Source of the DNA: Frigoribacterium sp. MEB024 | GTDB taxonomy: Bacteria > Actinomycetota > Actinomycetes > Actinomycetales > Microbacteriaceae | DNA: 62,334 nucleotides | Assembly: GCF_000878135.1 (NCBI RefSeq) | Contig: NZ_JXQZ01000009.1 | Location: forward strand, 1 to 62,334 | Direction of reading: 5' to 3' | Part shown: positions 9,101 to 16,929 of the stretch, in pieces | Position numbering within the stretch: the first letter of the stretch is position 1 | How the letters are laid out: each line of letters opens with the position of its first letter | Notes under the pieces: generated by a model | What the model saw: only the letters and a program-made list of their open reading frames with translations | Told to the model about the DNA's origin: nothing | Database searches by the model: none | Made by a program: the position numbers and the translations under genes

Positions 9101-10908
9101 GCGACAGCTCGTGGAACTCGGGCTCGGGTTACTGGGCCGGCAGCCTCGACGAGGCGGCGGTCTACGCGCGCCCCCTCGACGCCACGACGATCGCCCAGCA
9201 CTACGCACTCGGCACGAACAAGCCGAACGCGGCTCCCGTGGCCGCCTTCTCGTCGGCGACCACCGGCCTCGGAGTCGCCTTCGACGGCGGCGCCTCGGCC
9301 GACAGCGACGGCTCGGTCGCCTCGTACGCCTGGGACTTCGGCGACGGCAGCGCCGTGGCGTCGGAGGTCGCACCCACGCACACCTACGCCGCGGGCGGCA
9401 CGTACACGGTCACGTTGACCGTGACCGACGACCGGGGTGCCGTCGGCACCTCGACCGCGACCGTCACGGTGACGCCGCCCCGCGTCAACGCGACGCCCAC
9501 CGCCTCCTTCACCTCGACCGTGGACCACCTCGCCGTCGCGGTCGACGGGACGGCCTCGTCCGACGCCGACGGCGCCATCGCGTCGTACCGCTGGGACTTC
9601 GGTGACGGCACGATCGCAGCCACCGGATCGACCACCGGCCACACCTACGCCGCGGCCGGCACCTACACCGTGACCCTCACGGTCACCGACGGCGAAGGCG
9701 CCACCGGCACCTCGACCGGGACGGTCACCGTCGCCCCGGCCCCGCCGGCGAACGTCGCCCCCACGGCGTCGTTCACGAGCGCCGCGACGGGTCTGGCGGT
9801 GTCGACCGACGCGTCGGCCTCCACCGATCCCGACGGCACCGTGACCGGCTACGCCTGGTCGTTCGGTGACGGCGGCTCGGCCACCGGGAAGACCGCCTCG
9901 CACTCGTACGCGGCGGCCGGCACGTACACCGTGACCCTCACGGTCACCGACGACAAGGGCGCCACCGGCACCTCGACGGGCACCGTCACGGTCGCTCCCA
10001 TCCCGAACGCGACCCCGACGGCGGCGTTCACGACGGCGACCGACAAGCTCTCGGTCTCCACCGACGGACGCGCCTCGAGCGACTCCGACGGCACCGTCGC
10101 CGCCTACGCCTGGGACTTCGGCGACGGCGGCACGGCGACCGGCAGCACGGCGAAGCACGACTACGCCACCGGCGGCACCTACACGGTGACCCTCGTCGTG
10201 ACCGACGACAAGGGCGCCACGGGGACCCGCACCTCCACGGTGACGGTCACCGCGCCTCCCGTCGTCACCGCGATCGCGCAGGACGGCTTCGGCCGCTCGG
10301 CGACGAACGGTTGGGGATCGGCCGACGTCGGCGGCGCCTGGACGCGCACCGGCCAGGCCTCGCAGTACTCGGTCGTCAACGGCGTCGGCACCCAGTACCT
10401 GGGTGCCGCGGGCTGGAGCACCTCGATGGCCCTCACCGGCGTCAACACGACCGACAGCGACCTGCGCACCAGCGTCAGCCTCGACAAGGCGGCGACCGGA
10501 GGCGGCACGTACGTCTACGTCACGGGCCGCAAGGTGGCGACGAACTCCGAGTACCGCGCGACCCTGCGCTACCGCTCGGACGGACGCGTCGTCGTCGCGC
10601 TCAACGCCTACAAGGGCACGTCGACGAACGTCACCCTGGTGAACGAGACGCTGGTGCCGGGCACGGTCACGCCGGGCGCCAAGGTCAACGTACGCCTCGA
10701 GGTCAGCGGCTCCGGCACGACGACGATCCGGGCGAAGGCCTGGCTCGACGGCACGACCGAGCCCACCGCGTGGACCGTCTCGACGACCGACACGTTCGCC
10801 GGCCTGCAGGCCCCCGGCTCGGTGGCCCTCGCCGCCTACGCCTCGGGCTCCGCGACCAACGCCCCGCAGACGGTCTCGTTCGACGACCTGAGCATCTTCA
10901 AGCCGTGA
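6193..10908 (+). CDS. Large secreted surface protein: propeller-like, Fn3, two LamG, four PKD domains
   Basis: A 1571-residue protein with a signal peptide (cleavage after VQPAQA, residue ~34). Residues ~50-460 are propeller-like repeats (VYAAGKFTK, LYIGGAFTKVNG, IVLGGSFNSVNG, VVYGGEFPTVNG). An Fn3-like domain follows (~465-550). Two LamG/concanavalin-like domains of ~210 residues lie near 555-780 and 790-1005 (FSVEAWFRTTSTTGGKIVGFG; YTLETWFNTTTTSGGKLIGFG). Four PKD domains span ~1010-1355, each with a YxWxFGDG and GTYTVTLTVTD-type motif. A C-terminal ~205-residue module resembles the N-terminal module of the beta-helix protein. There is no sorting signal or membrane anchor, so it is probably secreted or held to the polymer by its lectin-like domains. 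TGAGG lies 7 nt before the ATG. A role in binding or organising the EPS is inferred. Confidence 0.85.
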   Translation: MGRTVSSRLRLPAIVAASAVLLSVLIGVQPAQADSAPADPTAPSTPATVTADALPTPQIDGSVFSQVIVGNTVYAAGKFTKARPAGSAPGVNEVPRSYLLAYDITTGALSTTFAPVIDGQVKALAASPDGKRLYIGGAFTKVNGVNKYRLAALDPTTGALVTSWNPGTNATVNAIAAVGPNVYVAGVFSSIGKDTRTKAAAVTAANGTNLPWAPQIAGGDVLALVASPDGSKIVLGGSFNSVNGSSQPGYGLAMVDPNSAANLPFQANDVIRNGGGQAAIYSLSATANGVYGSGYTFGGGGRLEGAFKSTWAGDLVWVEDCHGDTYSVAANSTAVYIAGHPHYCGNIGGQPQTNPWTFQRAMAFSDSATQTVTNDPMGYYNFAGNPAPSILNWFPDFGTGSYTGQNQGPWSVAANDKYVVYGGEFPTVNGKAQYGLTRFAVSSIAPNKEGPVYSGALFKPTLVSLESGSVRVAWQSNWDRDNANLAYQVYRDGNLTTPVYSTTTPSTFWKRPSIGFVDKGLTPGSTHEYRVRATDPLGNTVLGDTVSVTVSTTAPSPYQQRVAGDGATSFWRLGEKSGSTVYDSIAFDDQQAQAGVTRGATGQASTDSDGSSTFSGTDTGLSSTTSAITGPQTFSVEAWFRTTSTTGGKIVGFGNSNTGASNSYDRHLYMDPRGRVSFGVYPNASRIITSPTALNDGQWHQVVGTLSSAGQSFYVDGKKIATDAGTTSAQDYTGYWRIGGDNNWDGAPYFQGDIDDVSVYPKALSPQQVDGQWVASGRTSKLPTSPADAYGARVFQDDPEAYFRLDGDSTAVATDSSPIGTNGVSTGGLTTGGPSAVGGTGQSATFNGQDAGVATTTSYDSPNNYTLETWFNTTTTSGGKLIGFGSQQTGYSGNYDRHVYMEQDGRLQFGNWTGQMNLASSTASYNDGRWHHVVATQGSDGMKLYVDGAQVGSNPTTASDGYRGYWRLGGDSSWNSGSGYWAGSLDEAAVYARPLDATTIAQHYALGTNKPNAAPVAAFSSATTGLGVAFDGGASADSDGSVASYAWDFGDGSAVASEVAPTHTYAAGGTYTVTLTVTDDRGAVGTSTATVTVTPPRVNATPTASFTSTVDHLAVAVDGTASSDADGAIASYRWDFGDGTIAATGSTTGHTYAAAGTYTVTLTVTDGEGATGTSTGTVTVAPAPPANVAPTASFTSAATGLAVSTDASASTDPDGTVTGYAWSFGDGGSATGKTASHSYAAAGTYTVTLTVTDDKGATGTSTGTVTVAPIPNATPTAAFTTATDKLSVSTDGRASSDSDGTVAAYAWDFGDGGTATGSTAKHDYATGGTYTVTLVVTDDKGATGTRTSTVTVTAPPVVTAIAQDGFGRSATNGWGSADVGGAWTRTGQASQYSVVNGVGTQYLGAAGWSTSMALTGVNTTDSDLRTSVSLDKAATGGGTYVYVTGRKVATNSEYRATLRYRSDGRVVVALNAYKGTSTNVTLVNETLVPGTVTPGAKVNVRLEVSGSGTTTIRAKAWLDGTTEPTAWTVSTTDTFAGLQAPGSVALAAYASGSATNAPQTVSFDDLSIFKP

Positions 10909-11969
10909 CCGACGCCGCCCCGGAGCACGCGAGCAGGCTCGTCGTCCAGCAGTCGTTCCCGCGACCGCGACCGACGACGAACCCCTACCTCGTGATGCTC
11001 CGGGACGCCGTCGGCGCGGTGCCCGGGGTCGAGGTGCGCACCTTCGACTGGAAGGGCGTCCTCCTGGGCCGCTACGACGTCTTCCACGTGCACTGGCCCG
11101 AGATCCTCGTCTCGGGGCAGAGCCCGCTCAAGGCGCTCGTGCGTCAGGCGTTGACCGTCGCCCTGGTGACGAAGCTGCGACTGACGCGAACCCCGATCGT
11201 CCGCACCGAGCACAACCTCGAGCTGCCGAGCGGCATCTCCCGGCGCGAGCGCGTCCTGTTGCGCTGGATCGAGCGACGCACCGCGCTCTGGGTGCGGCTG
11301 AACGACGAGACGCCCGAGCACGCCGACGCCCTCGGCGCGCTCATCCCCCACGGCCACTACGTCGACTGGTTCGCCCGCTGGCCGTGGCCGTCGCGCGAGG
11401 CAGGCCGGGTGTCGTACTTCGGCTTCATCCGCCGCTACAAAGGGGTCGACGGCCTCCTCCGGGCCTTCCGCGACGTCCGCGGGGACGACCGTCGACTGCA
11501 CGCCGCCGGCAAGCCCTCGACCCCCGAGCTCGCCCACGGCCTCGAGCGGCTCGCGGCCGACGACCCCCGGGTCAGCCTCGACCTGCGGTTCCTCGACGAC
11601 GAAGCCCTCATCGACGTGGTGCGCCGGGCCGAGCTCGTCGTGCTGCCCTACCGCGAGATGCACAACTCGGGCGGCGTGCTGACGGCGCTGTCGCTCGGCC
11701 GGCCGGTGCTCGTGCCCGCCAACGAGGTCAACGCCCGTCTGGCCGACGAGGTCGGCGCCGACTGGGTCCGGCAGTACGCCGACGACCTGGGGGCCGAGGA
11801 CGTCGAGCACGCGCTTGACGCGGCTTCACGACTCGACGACGACGCCCGCCCCGACCTGTCGGCTCGCGACTGGGACCGTGCCGGCGAGGCGCACGTCGCG
11901 GCGTACCGTCGGGCGATCGCCGCCACCCGTGGTCGACGCCTCGTCGGCCGACGCCGGGCCCGTCCGTGA
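10905..11969 (+). CDS. GT-B family glycosyltransferase (EPS assembly)
   Basis: The 354-residue product starts at a GTG that overlaps the stop of the surface-protein gene (GTGA). The N-terminal half includes YDVFHVHWPE and RTEHNLE, as in GumI/AceP-type mannosyltransferases. The C-terminal donor-binding half has SYFGFIRRYKGVDGLLRAF and a VLPYREMHNSGGVLTALSLGRPVL segment, the family's conserved Ser/Gly-Gly nucleotide-sugar pocket. It should add one sugar to the lipid-linked repeat unit at the cytoplasmic face. Donor and acceptor cannot be read from sequence. The C-terminus is a basic tail (RGRRLVGRRRARP) that may bind membrane lipid. A 2-bp gap separates its stop from the convergent next gene. 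Confidence 0.85.
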   Translation: MTDAAPEHASRLVVQQSFPRPRPTTNPYLVMLRDAVGAVPGVEVRTFDWKGVLLGRYDVFHVHWPEILVSGQSPLKALVRQALTVALVTKLRLTRTPIVRTEHNLELPSGISRRERVLLRWIERRTALWVRLNDETPEHADALGALIPHGHYVDWFARWPWPSREAGRVSYFGFIRRYKGVDGLLRAFRDVRGDDRRLHAAGKPSTPELAHGLERLAADDPRVSLDLRFLDDEALIDVVRRAELVVLPYREMHNSGGVLTALSLGRPVLVPANEVNARLADEVGADWVRQYADDLGAEDVEHALDAASRLDDDARPDLSARDWDRAGEAHVAAYRRAIAATRGRRLVGRRRARP

Positions 11970-11971
11970 GG

Positions 11972-12985
11972 TCAGCCGTCGACGCGGCCGTACTCCCGGT
12001 ACCCCGCGCCCCACGCGCCCGCCACCATGCCGGCACCCCGGGCCATCGTGCGGATGCCACGAGCGCGTTGCCCCAACGACCGGCGCCCGAGGGGGCGGGT
12101 CACCGTGCCGACCGCGTACCGGCCCAGCCCGCCGGCGACGCGCACGCCGCCCTTCGCCGACAGCCGGAGGCGCGTGGACAGTCGCGACGCCCCTCGCGCG
12201 GACAGCATCACCGAGGTGAGGCTCCAGCCGTTGCCGCTGCTGTAGGCGCGCTGCACGACCCAGCGCCGCGTGACGCGGTGCGCGGGGACGACGTCCGTGA
12301 CGACCGCCTCGGCGCACCACAAGATCGTGCCGCCGCCCGCGACCAGACTGCGGGTGAACAGCGTGTCCTCGCCTCCGAGCTGGCCGAGCGCCACGTCGAA
12401 GGCCAGCCCCTGGCGGCGCACCTCGGCGAGGTCGAGCAACAGGTTGTTGGTCGCGGCGACGTCGACGTGCGTGCCGGTCGCGAGTCGACGGCGCACGAAG
12501 AAGCGTCCCTCGACGATGAAGGGCTCGGGCTCGACCTCGTACTCGCTGCGCACCGGGCCGACGACGGCCGCGGCACCCGTCTCGGCCTGCAGGGAGACCA
12601 GGGCGCCCAGCCACCCGTCGGACGGCCGCTCGTCGTCGTCGATGAAGACCAGCAGGTCGCCGTCGCCGCTCTCGGCGAGCGCCCTGTTGCGGGCCGACGC
12701 GATGCCCGGCGTGGCCTCGACGACGTAGTCCACCGTCACGGGTCCTGCGCCGTCACGGGGGTCGGCCGCCGCGAGCGCCGCCGCCTCGACGCGCTCGCGC
12801 CCCGACCCGCTCGCGTCGTTGTCGACGACGAGCACGCGCGCCTCGACGCCGAGCCCGTGGACGCTGCGGGCCTGCTCGACGAGCAGCGGCAGCACCGCGT
12901 CGAGATCGCGCGGTCGGCGGAAGGTCAGCACGGCGATGGTCAGGAGGCGCGGGGCGGTCGGGTCGGTCGTCACGGGCCCCAGCAT
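11972..12985 (-). CDS. GT2-family glycosyltransferase
   Basis: A GT-A type, family-2 glycosyltransferase of about 337 residues. It shows the N-terminal TIAVLTFRRPRDLDAVLPLL strand, an acidic metal-binding motif FIDDDERP and the likely catalytic-base region GGEDTLFTRSL. The C-terminal ~90 residues are basic and Ala/Gly-rich, probably membrane-associated. The start is uncertain: ATG at 12985 is used here, but GTG at 12973 is possible. It is divergent from the next glycosyltransferase across ~64 bp and convergent with the upstream one. A role in extending the EPS repeat unit comes from context. Confidence 0.82.
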   Translation of the reverse strand: MLGPVTTDPTAPRLLTIAVLTFRRPRDLDAVLPLLVEQARSVHGLGVEARVLVVDNDASGSGRERVEAAALAAADPRDGAGPVTVDYVVEATPGIASARNRALAESGDGDLLVFIDDDERPSDGWLGALVSLQAETGAAAVVGPVRSEYEVEPEPFIVEGRFFVRRRLATGTHVDVAATNNLLLDLAEVRRQGLAFDVALGQLGGEDTLFTRSLVAGGGTILWCAEAVVTDVVPAHRVTRRWVVQRAYSSGNGWSLTSVMLSARGASRLSTRLRLSAKGGVRVAGGLGRYAVGTVTRPLGRRSLGQRARGIRTMARGAGMVAGAWGAGYREYGRVDG

Positions 12986-13049
12986 GTCAGGTCGGTGACG
13001 GGCACCGGGTCGCTCACCGCGCCTCCTGCGGGTGGACGGGGGACGAACC

Positions 13050-13982
13050 GTGGGTGAGTCGCTCGCAGGCCTCTCGGTGGTCGTCGTCAACTACGGTTCG
13101 ACCGACCTGCTGCGCCGGAACCTCGCACCCGTGTCACGGGCGACCGACGGCCTCGTCGTGGTCGTCGTCGACAACTGGTCGGGAGCGGCCGAGCGCGCCC
13201 GCGTGAGCGAGCTCGCTGCGGCCGAGGGCTGGCAGCTCGTCGCGCCCGCCGGCAACGAGGGCTTCGGCACCGGGGTGAACCTCGGCGTCGCCCGGGCGCG
13301 CGAGGCCGGGGCGCGCCACCACGTGCTGCTCAACCCGGACGCCGTCGCGGACGCGGGGGCCCTCGCCGCCCTGCACCGCGCCTCCTCGTCCGACCCGATG
13401 ACGATGAGCGCGCCGACCGTGCTGCGCCCCGACGGCAGCGTCTGGTCGGCCGGCAGCGATCTGTACCTCGACGACGGACGCATCCGGTCGAGACGGCGAC
13501 GGTTGCCCGGCGCCCGCGTCGAGGAGTGGCTGAGCGGTGCCTGCCTCGTGCTGAGCGACGAGCTGTGGCAACGCTGCGGCGGCTTCGACGACGACTACTT
13601 CCTCTATTGGGAGGACGTCGACCTGTCCCGCCGCGTCGTGAGCGCAGGAGGCGCGCTGCGGCTGCTCGACGACGTCACCGTCGTCCACGCCGAGGGCGGC
13701 ACGCAGACCGCCGGCGGGGCCGACCGGTCGGGGCAGGCCAAGTCGGCCGGGTACTACCGGTACAACATCCGCAACCGTCTGCTGTTCGCCGCGAAGCACC
13801 TCGGCGACGACGACCTGCGCCGGTGGCGACGCCTGACCCCGCGCATCGCGTGGGAGGTGCTGCTGCAGGGCGGGAGGCGGCAGTTCGTCCGATCACCGGG
13901 CACGCTGCTCGTCGGGCTGCGGGCCGTGCTCGAAGGGCGACGGATCGTGGCGACCGAGCTGCGGCGACGACGAGCCCGATAG
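13050..13982 (+). CDS. GT2-family glycosyltransferase (WbbL/rhamnosyltransferase-like)
   Basis: A 310-residue family-2 glycosyltransferase with the N-terminal SVVVVNYGS strand, a VLLNPDA metal-binding segment and the conserved GACLVLSDELWQRCGGFDDDYFLYWEDVDLSRR region. That last region is shared by dTDP-rhamnosyltransferases such as WbbL, so rhamnose is a plausible but unproven donor. GTG 13050 is chosen because GGGGGA lies ~7 nt upstream; an in-frame GTG at 13032 lacks such a site. The C-terminal helix region (RLTPRIAWEVLLQGGRRQF) may lie on the membrane. It is the last plus-strand EPS enzyme before the ATPase insert. Confidence 0.85.
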   Translation: MGESLAGLSVVVVNYGSTDLLRRNLAPVSRATDGLVVVVVDNWSGAAERARVSELAAAEGWQLVAPAGNEGFGTGVNLGVARAREAGARHHVLLNPDAVADAGALAALHRASSSDPMTMSAPTVLRPDGSVWSAGSDLYLDDGRIRSRRRRLPGARVEEWLSGACLVLSDELWQRCGGFDDDYFLYWEDVDLSRRVVSAGGALRLLDDVTVVHAEGGTQTAGGADRSGQAKSAGYYRYNIRNRLLFAAKHLGDDDLRRWRRLTPRIAWEVLLQGGRRQFVRSPGTLLVGLRAVLEGRRIVATELRRRRAR

Positions 13983-13989
13983 AGGGTTT

Positions 13990-14033
13990 GATAAATTTAT
14001 CGACGGCCGACCCAGGCTCTGATAAATTTATCA
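13990..14033 (+). promoter_or_regulatory. Tandem perfect palindromes GATAAATTTATC in front of the AAA+ ATPase
   Basis: Two copies of the 12-bp perfect palindrome GATAAATTTATC lie at 13990-14001 and 14021-14032, 31 bp start to start (about three helical turns). The second extends to a perfect 14-bp TGATAAATTTATCA. The second ends only 3 nt before the GTG start codon. In this GC-rich sequence such AT-rich sites are exceptional. They cover the whole promoter region, as expected for autorepression by a dimeric DNA-binding protein. Confidence 0.75.
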
Positions 14034-14035
14034 CC

Positions 14036-15268
14036 GTGCGATCTCCCCTCACCAACCCGTTCCAGGCGGGCTCCGACGTCGTCCCCGACGTCTGGGCCGG
14101 CCGAACCGAGCAGTTGAGCGACTGGCACCAGGTCCTGCGACCCCGCCGACGTGCGGGTCTGTACGAGACCGGACGGACGATCCTCGGCGAACCGGGCACC
14201 GGCAAGTCGAGCCTCGTCCGACGCATCGCCCGCGACGCCGCCGAGGCCGGCGACTGGGTCACGCCTCAGCTGCGCATGCCCACCGGGGCCGATCCCCTCA
14301 AGATCATCGCCTCCGCCGTCCTGCGACTGGCCGACCGCGCCGGGCTCCGCACCTCGACCCGGAGGGGCGTCCTCGACCTGCTCGCCAGGGTCGAGCAGGT
14401 GGCCGTGACCGGCTTCTCGGTGACGACCCGCGGCGCCGACGGCCCCGAGCCGTTCACCGCCCTCTTCGAGCTCCTCGTCGAACTCGGCCAGGCGGCGATC
14501 GAGCAGGACGCCGTCGTGATGATCCACGTCGACGAGGTGCAGAACATCGGTGACGAGGCCGCCCTCTCGCAGCTCCTCATCGCCCTCGGCGACGCCCTGT
14601 CGCACGAGGTCGAGGTCAGCGTGCCCGGTGGAGGCACGGTGTCCCGCTACCTGCCCGTCGCCGTCTACCTCACGGGCCTGCCCGACTTCGAGGACATGGC
14701 GGGTGCCCGGAAAGGGGCGACCTTCGCCCGACGGTTCCGCACCATCACGCTCGGTCCCCTCGACGAGGGCGACATCCTCGAGGCACTCCAGCCCTTCGTG
14801 ATCGCGGGGTGGGAGACCGCTGGCGACCACGGTGCCGTCGAGACCGTCCGCATGGACCCTGCAGCGGCGAGGGCGATCGCGGCCCTCAGCTGCGGAGAGC
14901 CCTTCCTGTTCCAGCTCGCCGGCCAGCGGGCGTGGAACGTCGCGACGGCCCCCGTCGTCTCTGAGGAGGACGTCGTGGCCGGCTGGCGCGGAGCCGAGAG
15001 CGAGGCGTCGGCCCACGTCGAGCGCATCCTGAACCGCCTTCCCCCGCGTGAGCACGAGTTCTTGAGGGCGATGGCGTCGCTGCCCCCCGCCGAGCGCACC
15101 TTGAACGCCATCGCCGAGACGATGGGCCTGGCCTCGGGAGCCCAGCTCGGGCCCACCTCGCAACGGCTCGACACGGTGCGCGGCGTGGTCAGCCGGTGCA
15201 AGCCGTACGCGTTCCGCAACCGCGCCGTCGAGGCCTACCTGACGACGGACTGGCCCCGGACCGGCTGA
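14036..15268 (+). CDS. Orc1/Cdc6-like AAA+ ATPase with C-terminal winged-helix-like domain
   Basis: A 410-residue protein with Walker A GEPGTGKSS (residues 51-59), Walker B VVMIHVDEVQN (~157-170), a sensor-1-like strand VAVYLTGLPDF (~207) and an Arg-rich ARRFRTI segment (~231) that could hold an arginine finger. The last ~65 residues (PPREHEFLRAMASLPP..., LGPTSQRLDTVRGVVSRC) look like a winged helix, as in archaeal Orc1/Cdc6 and STAND-type AAA_16 ATPases. The GTG start sits 3 nt after a perfect palindrome and lacks a Shine-Dalgarno sequence. The gene stands alone, convergent with the phosphatase-like gene (21-bp gap). Its role is unknown. Its winged helix is the obvious candidate to bind the palindromes. 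Confidence 0.8.
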   Translation: MRSPLTNPFQAGSDVVPDVWAGRTEQLSDWHQVLRPRRRAGLYETGRTILGEPGTGKSSLVRRIARDAAEAGDWVTPQLRMPTGADPLKIIASAVLRLADRAGLRTSTRRGVLDLLARVEQVAVTGFSVTTRGADGPEPFTALFELLVELGQAAIEQDAVVMIHVDEVQNIGDEAALSQLLIALGDALSHEVEVSVPGGGTVSRYLPVAVYLTGLPDFEDMAGARKGATFARRFRTITLGPLDEGDILEALQPFVIAGWETAGDHGAVETVRMDPAAARAIAALSCGEPFLFQLAGQRAWNVATAPVVSEEDVVAGWRGAESEASAHVERILNRLPPREHEFLRAMASLPPAERTLNAIAETMGLASGAQLGPTSQRLDTVRGVVSRCKPYAFRNRAVEAYLTTDWPRTG

Positions 15269-15289
15269 GCCCGGACGACAGCGCACTGG

Positions 15290-16660
15290 TCAGGCGGGAC
15301 TCCCCCACTCCGCGGCGAGGCCCGGGTAGACGCGCAGGGCCGCGGCGGGCACGACTTCCCACGTGTCGAAGTCCTCTTCGGCGTGGCGCAGCTCCGCCAT
15401 CGCGGGGTACTCGCCCGCCAGACCCCGGGGCCACTCCTCGAGCGGATCGTCGTGGTCGCGCTGCGCCTGACCGGACTCGCGCAGCGCCACCCGTCGCTCG
15501 TCGGACAACGGCCGGAGGACGCCCGCCTCCACGAGCCACTCGACGACTCGGGCGACGGCATCCCGGGCCAGGGTCGGCGGCCCCCCGACACCACGCCAGG
15601 TCAGTTCGTCCGCCAGGGCCGACTCGGCCGCTCCGGCCGATGCCACCCAGGGAACGGTGAAGTCGGGCGCGAACGGACCGCGGTCGTTGATCTCCGCCGC
15701 CGTGTAAGGGGCGTCGACGATCTCGACCAGCACGCGGGCCTCGGCCGCGGCGAACCATCCGGCGGCGGTGTCGGCGAGAGCACCGCCGCCTGCGTCCGAG
15801 ACCTCCGGGTAGGCGATCGTGGCCCGACCCTCCGCCACCGTGTGACGTCGCCCGGGAAGGTCGCGGTCCCTCAGGTCCAACGAACGACGCTCGAGCGCCA
15901 GCGCCTCGGCGAGCGACTCGACCCGCCGTCTGATGTCGTCCCTGATGGAGAAGACGTCGACGAGACCGGCACCGATCGGATCGGGCACGTCCCAGTCCAG
16001 CACGGGGGTCGACCGGGGCACGGGGAACGCGTCCGGGCATCCGATCCGAACCACCAGGTCGGCCGCCCGGACCGGGGCCGCCATGATGCGTCTCGCCGAC
16101 TGTCCGGGCTCCACCCAGGCCTTGTCCATGCCCATCACGATGGACACGTCGCGCTGCATCGCCGGCGGCACCGGCTCGTCCGGCGGATCGATGCCCCGGG
16201 CGTCGACGAAGTACTCGTCGTCGACGAGGACGCGCAGGTACGCGGCGGCCATGACGCTGCGCCCGATGCCCCTGGGGCTGACGACGAGCACGGTGCGGAC
16301 CCGCGCCGGGTCGATCCGGGCCGCCGCCCGGCGGGAGCGACGGCGCAGTGCGGCCCCCGAGACGGGTTCGCCCTCGTCGGCGGCCGCCCCGGACGGCCGT
16401 CGCGTACGGCGGACGAAGAGCCACTCGCGGGCGAACAGCACGGCGAAGAACACGATGAGCACGAGGGCCGCCAGGGCACCGACGTAACCGAGTCCGACCT
16501 TGAACCAGACGGCACCGGCGATCGGCCACCCGGCGGCCAGCCGGGCTCGCTGCTCGGGGTCGGGGTCGACCCACGCGTTGGTGCTCATGACCACGACGTA
16601 CACCGCGCTCAAGACGAACACCGGGAACACCCACAGGGCTCGTCGTTGCGACGCGGTCAC
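15290..16660 (-). CDS. Membrane-anchored LMW-phosphatase/ArsC-like protein without catalytic Cys
   Basis: A 456-residue protein with two transmembrane helices (residues ~9-26 and ~55-80), then a low-molecular-weight phosphatase/arsenate-reductase-like domain (~120-260), then a ~190-residue C-terminal domain of unknown fold. The P-loop reads VVSPRGIGRS at 127-135: Ser128 replaces the nucleophilic Cys of the C(X)5R motif, while Gly133, Arg134 and Ser135 are kept. The downstream DWDVPDP segment (~221) matches the general-acid region of ArsC-type members. It is therefore predicted not to be a cysteine phosphatase. LMW phosphatases normally partner BY-kinases in EPS loci, and a BY-kinase-like gene lies 4 kb away. 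Translation begins at a GTG. Confidence 0.72.
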   Translation of the reverse strand: MTASQRRALWVFPVFVLSAVYVVVMSTNAWVDPDPEQRARLAAGWPIAGAVWFKVGLGYVGALAALVLIVFFAVLFAREWLFVRRTRRPSGAAADEGEPVSGAALRRRSRRAAARIDPARVRTVLVVSPRGIGRSVMAAAYLRVLVDDEYFVDARGIDPPDEPVPPAMQRDVSIVMGMDKAWVEPGQSARRIMAAPVRAADLVVRIGCPDAFPVPRSTPVLDWDVPDPIGAGLVDVFSIRDDIRRRVESLAEALALERRSLDLRDRDLPGRRHTVAEGRATIAYPEVSDAGGGALADTAAGWFAAAEARVLVEIVDAPYTAAEINDRGPFAPDFTVPWVASAGAAESALADELTWRGVGGPPTLARDAVARVVEWLVEAGVLRPLSDERRVALRESGQAQRDHDDPLEEWPRGLAGEYPAMAELRHAEEDFDTWEVVPAAALRVYPGLAAEWGSPA

Positions 16661-16929
16661 CGTGGTCGTCCGTCCGACGTCGGCACGATCGGTCCCCCTC
16701 CGCCGAGGATCTCGTGCCCTCGGTGCAGGTCGATCCTGCCGCCCGCGACGCGCCGGGCGCCATCCCGCGTCGGAGGGCCACGCGCCTCCCGGGGCGCGGT
16801 GACGTCACCGCACAGCGAACGGCCCGGCCTGAGCGGGCGTGTTCGACGAGGGCGGGCGTCTTCGACCGACCGTGTTCGACGAACTCGCCCGGATCGGGCC
16901 CGGGCTGGTGCCTCCAGCCGGTGCCGGAC
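16661..16929. other. Intergenic region between phosphatase-like gene and GT4 gene
   Basis: No gene is supported in these 269 bp. The region should hold the minus-strand promoter for the phosphatase-like gene. Near the GT4 stop codon lie weak hairpins (GGCTGG 16903-16908 with CCAGCC 16914-16919) and short direct repeats of a CCGG-CTCAGCCCC type, possibly a terminator. Confidence 0.35.

Noticed and set aside
6223-10158. A 1311-codon open frame antisense to the surface-protein gene
   Set aside because: Composition is Arg/Gly/Val-rich with no motif, and the plus-strand gene is well supported by PKD and LamG domains. It is a codon-bias artefact.
13032-13050. GTG 13032 as start of the WbbL-like gene
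   Set aside because: No SD is upstream of it, whereas GTG 13050 has GGGGGA at a good distance and still precedes the conserved N-terminal strand.
13982-16660. The ATPase/phosphatase-like pair as prophage or transposon cargo
   Set aside because: No integrase, transposase, terminal repeat or clear base-composition shift in the coding regions; only the two palindromes are AT-rich.
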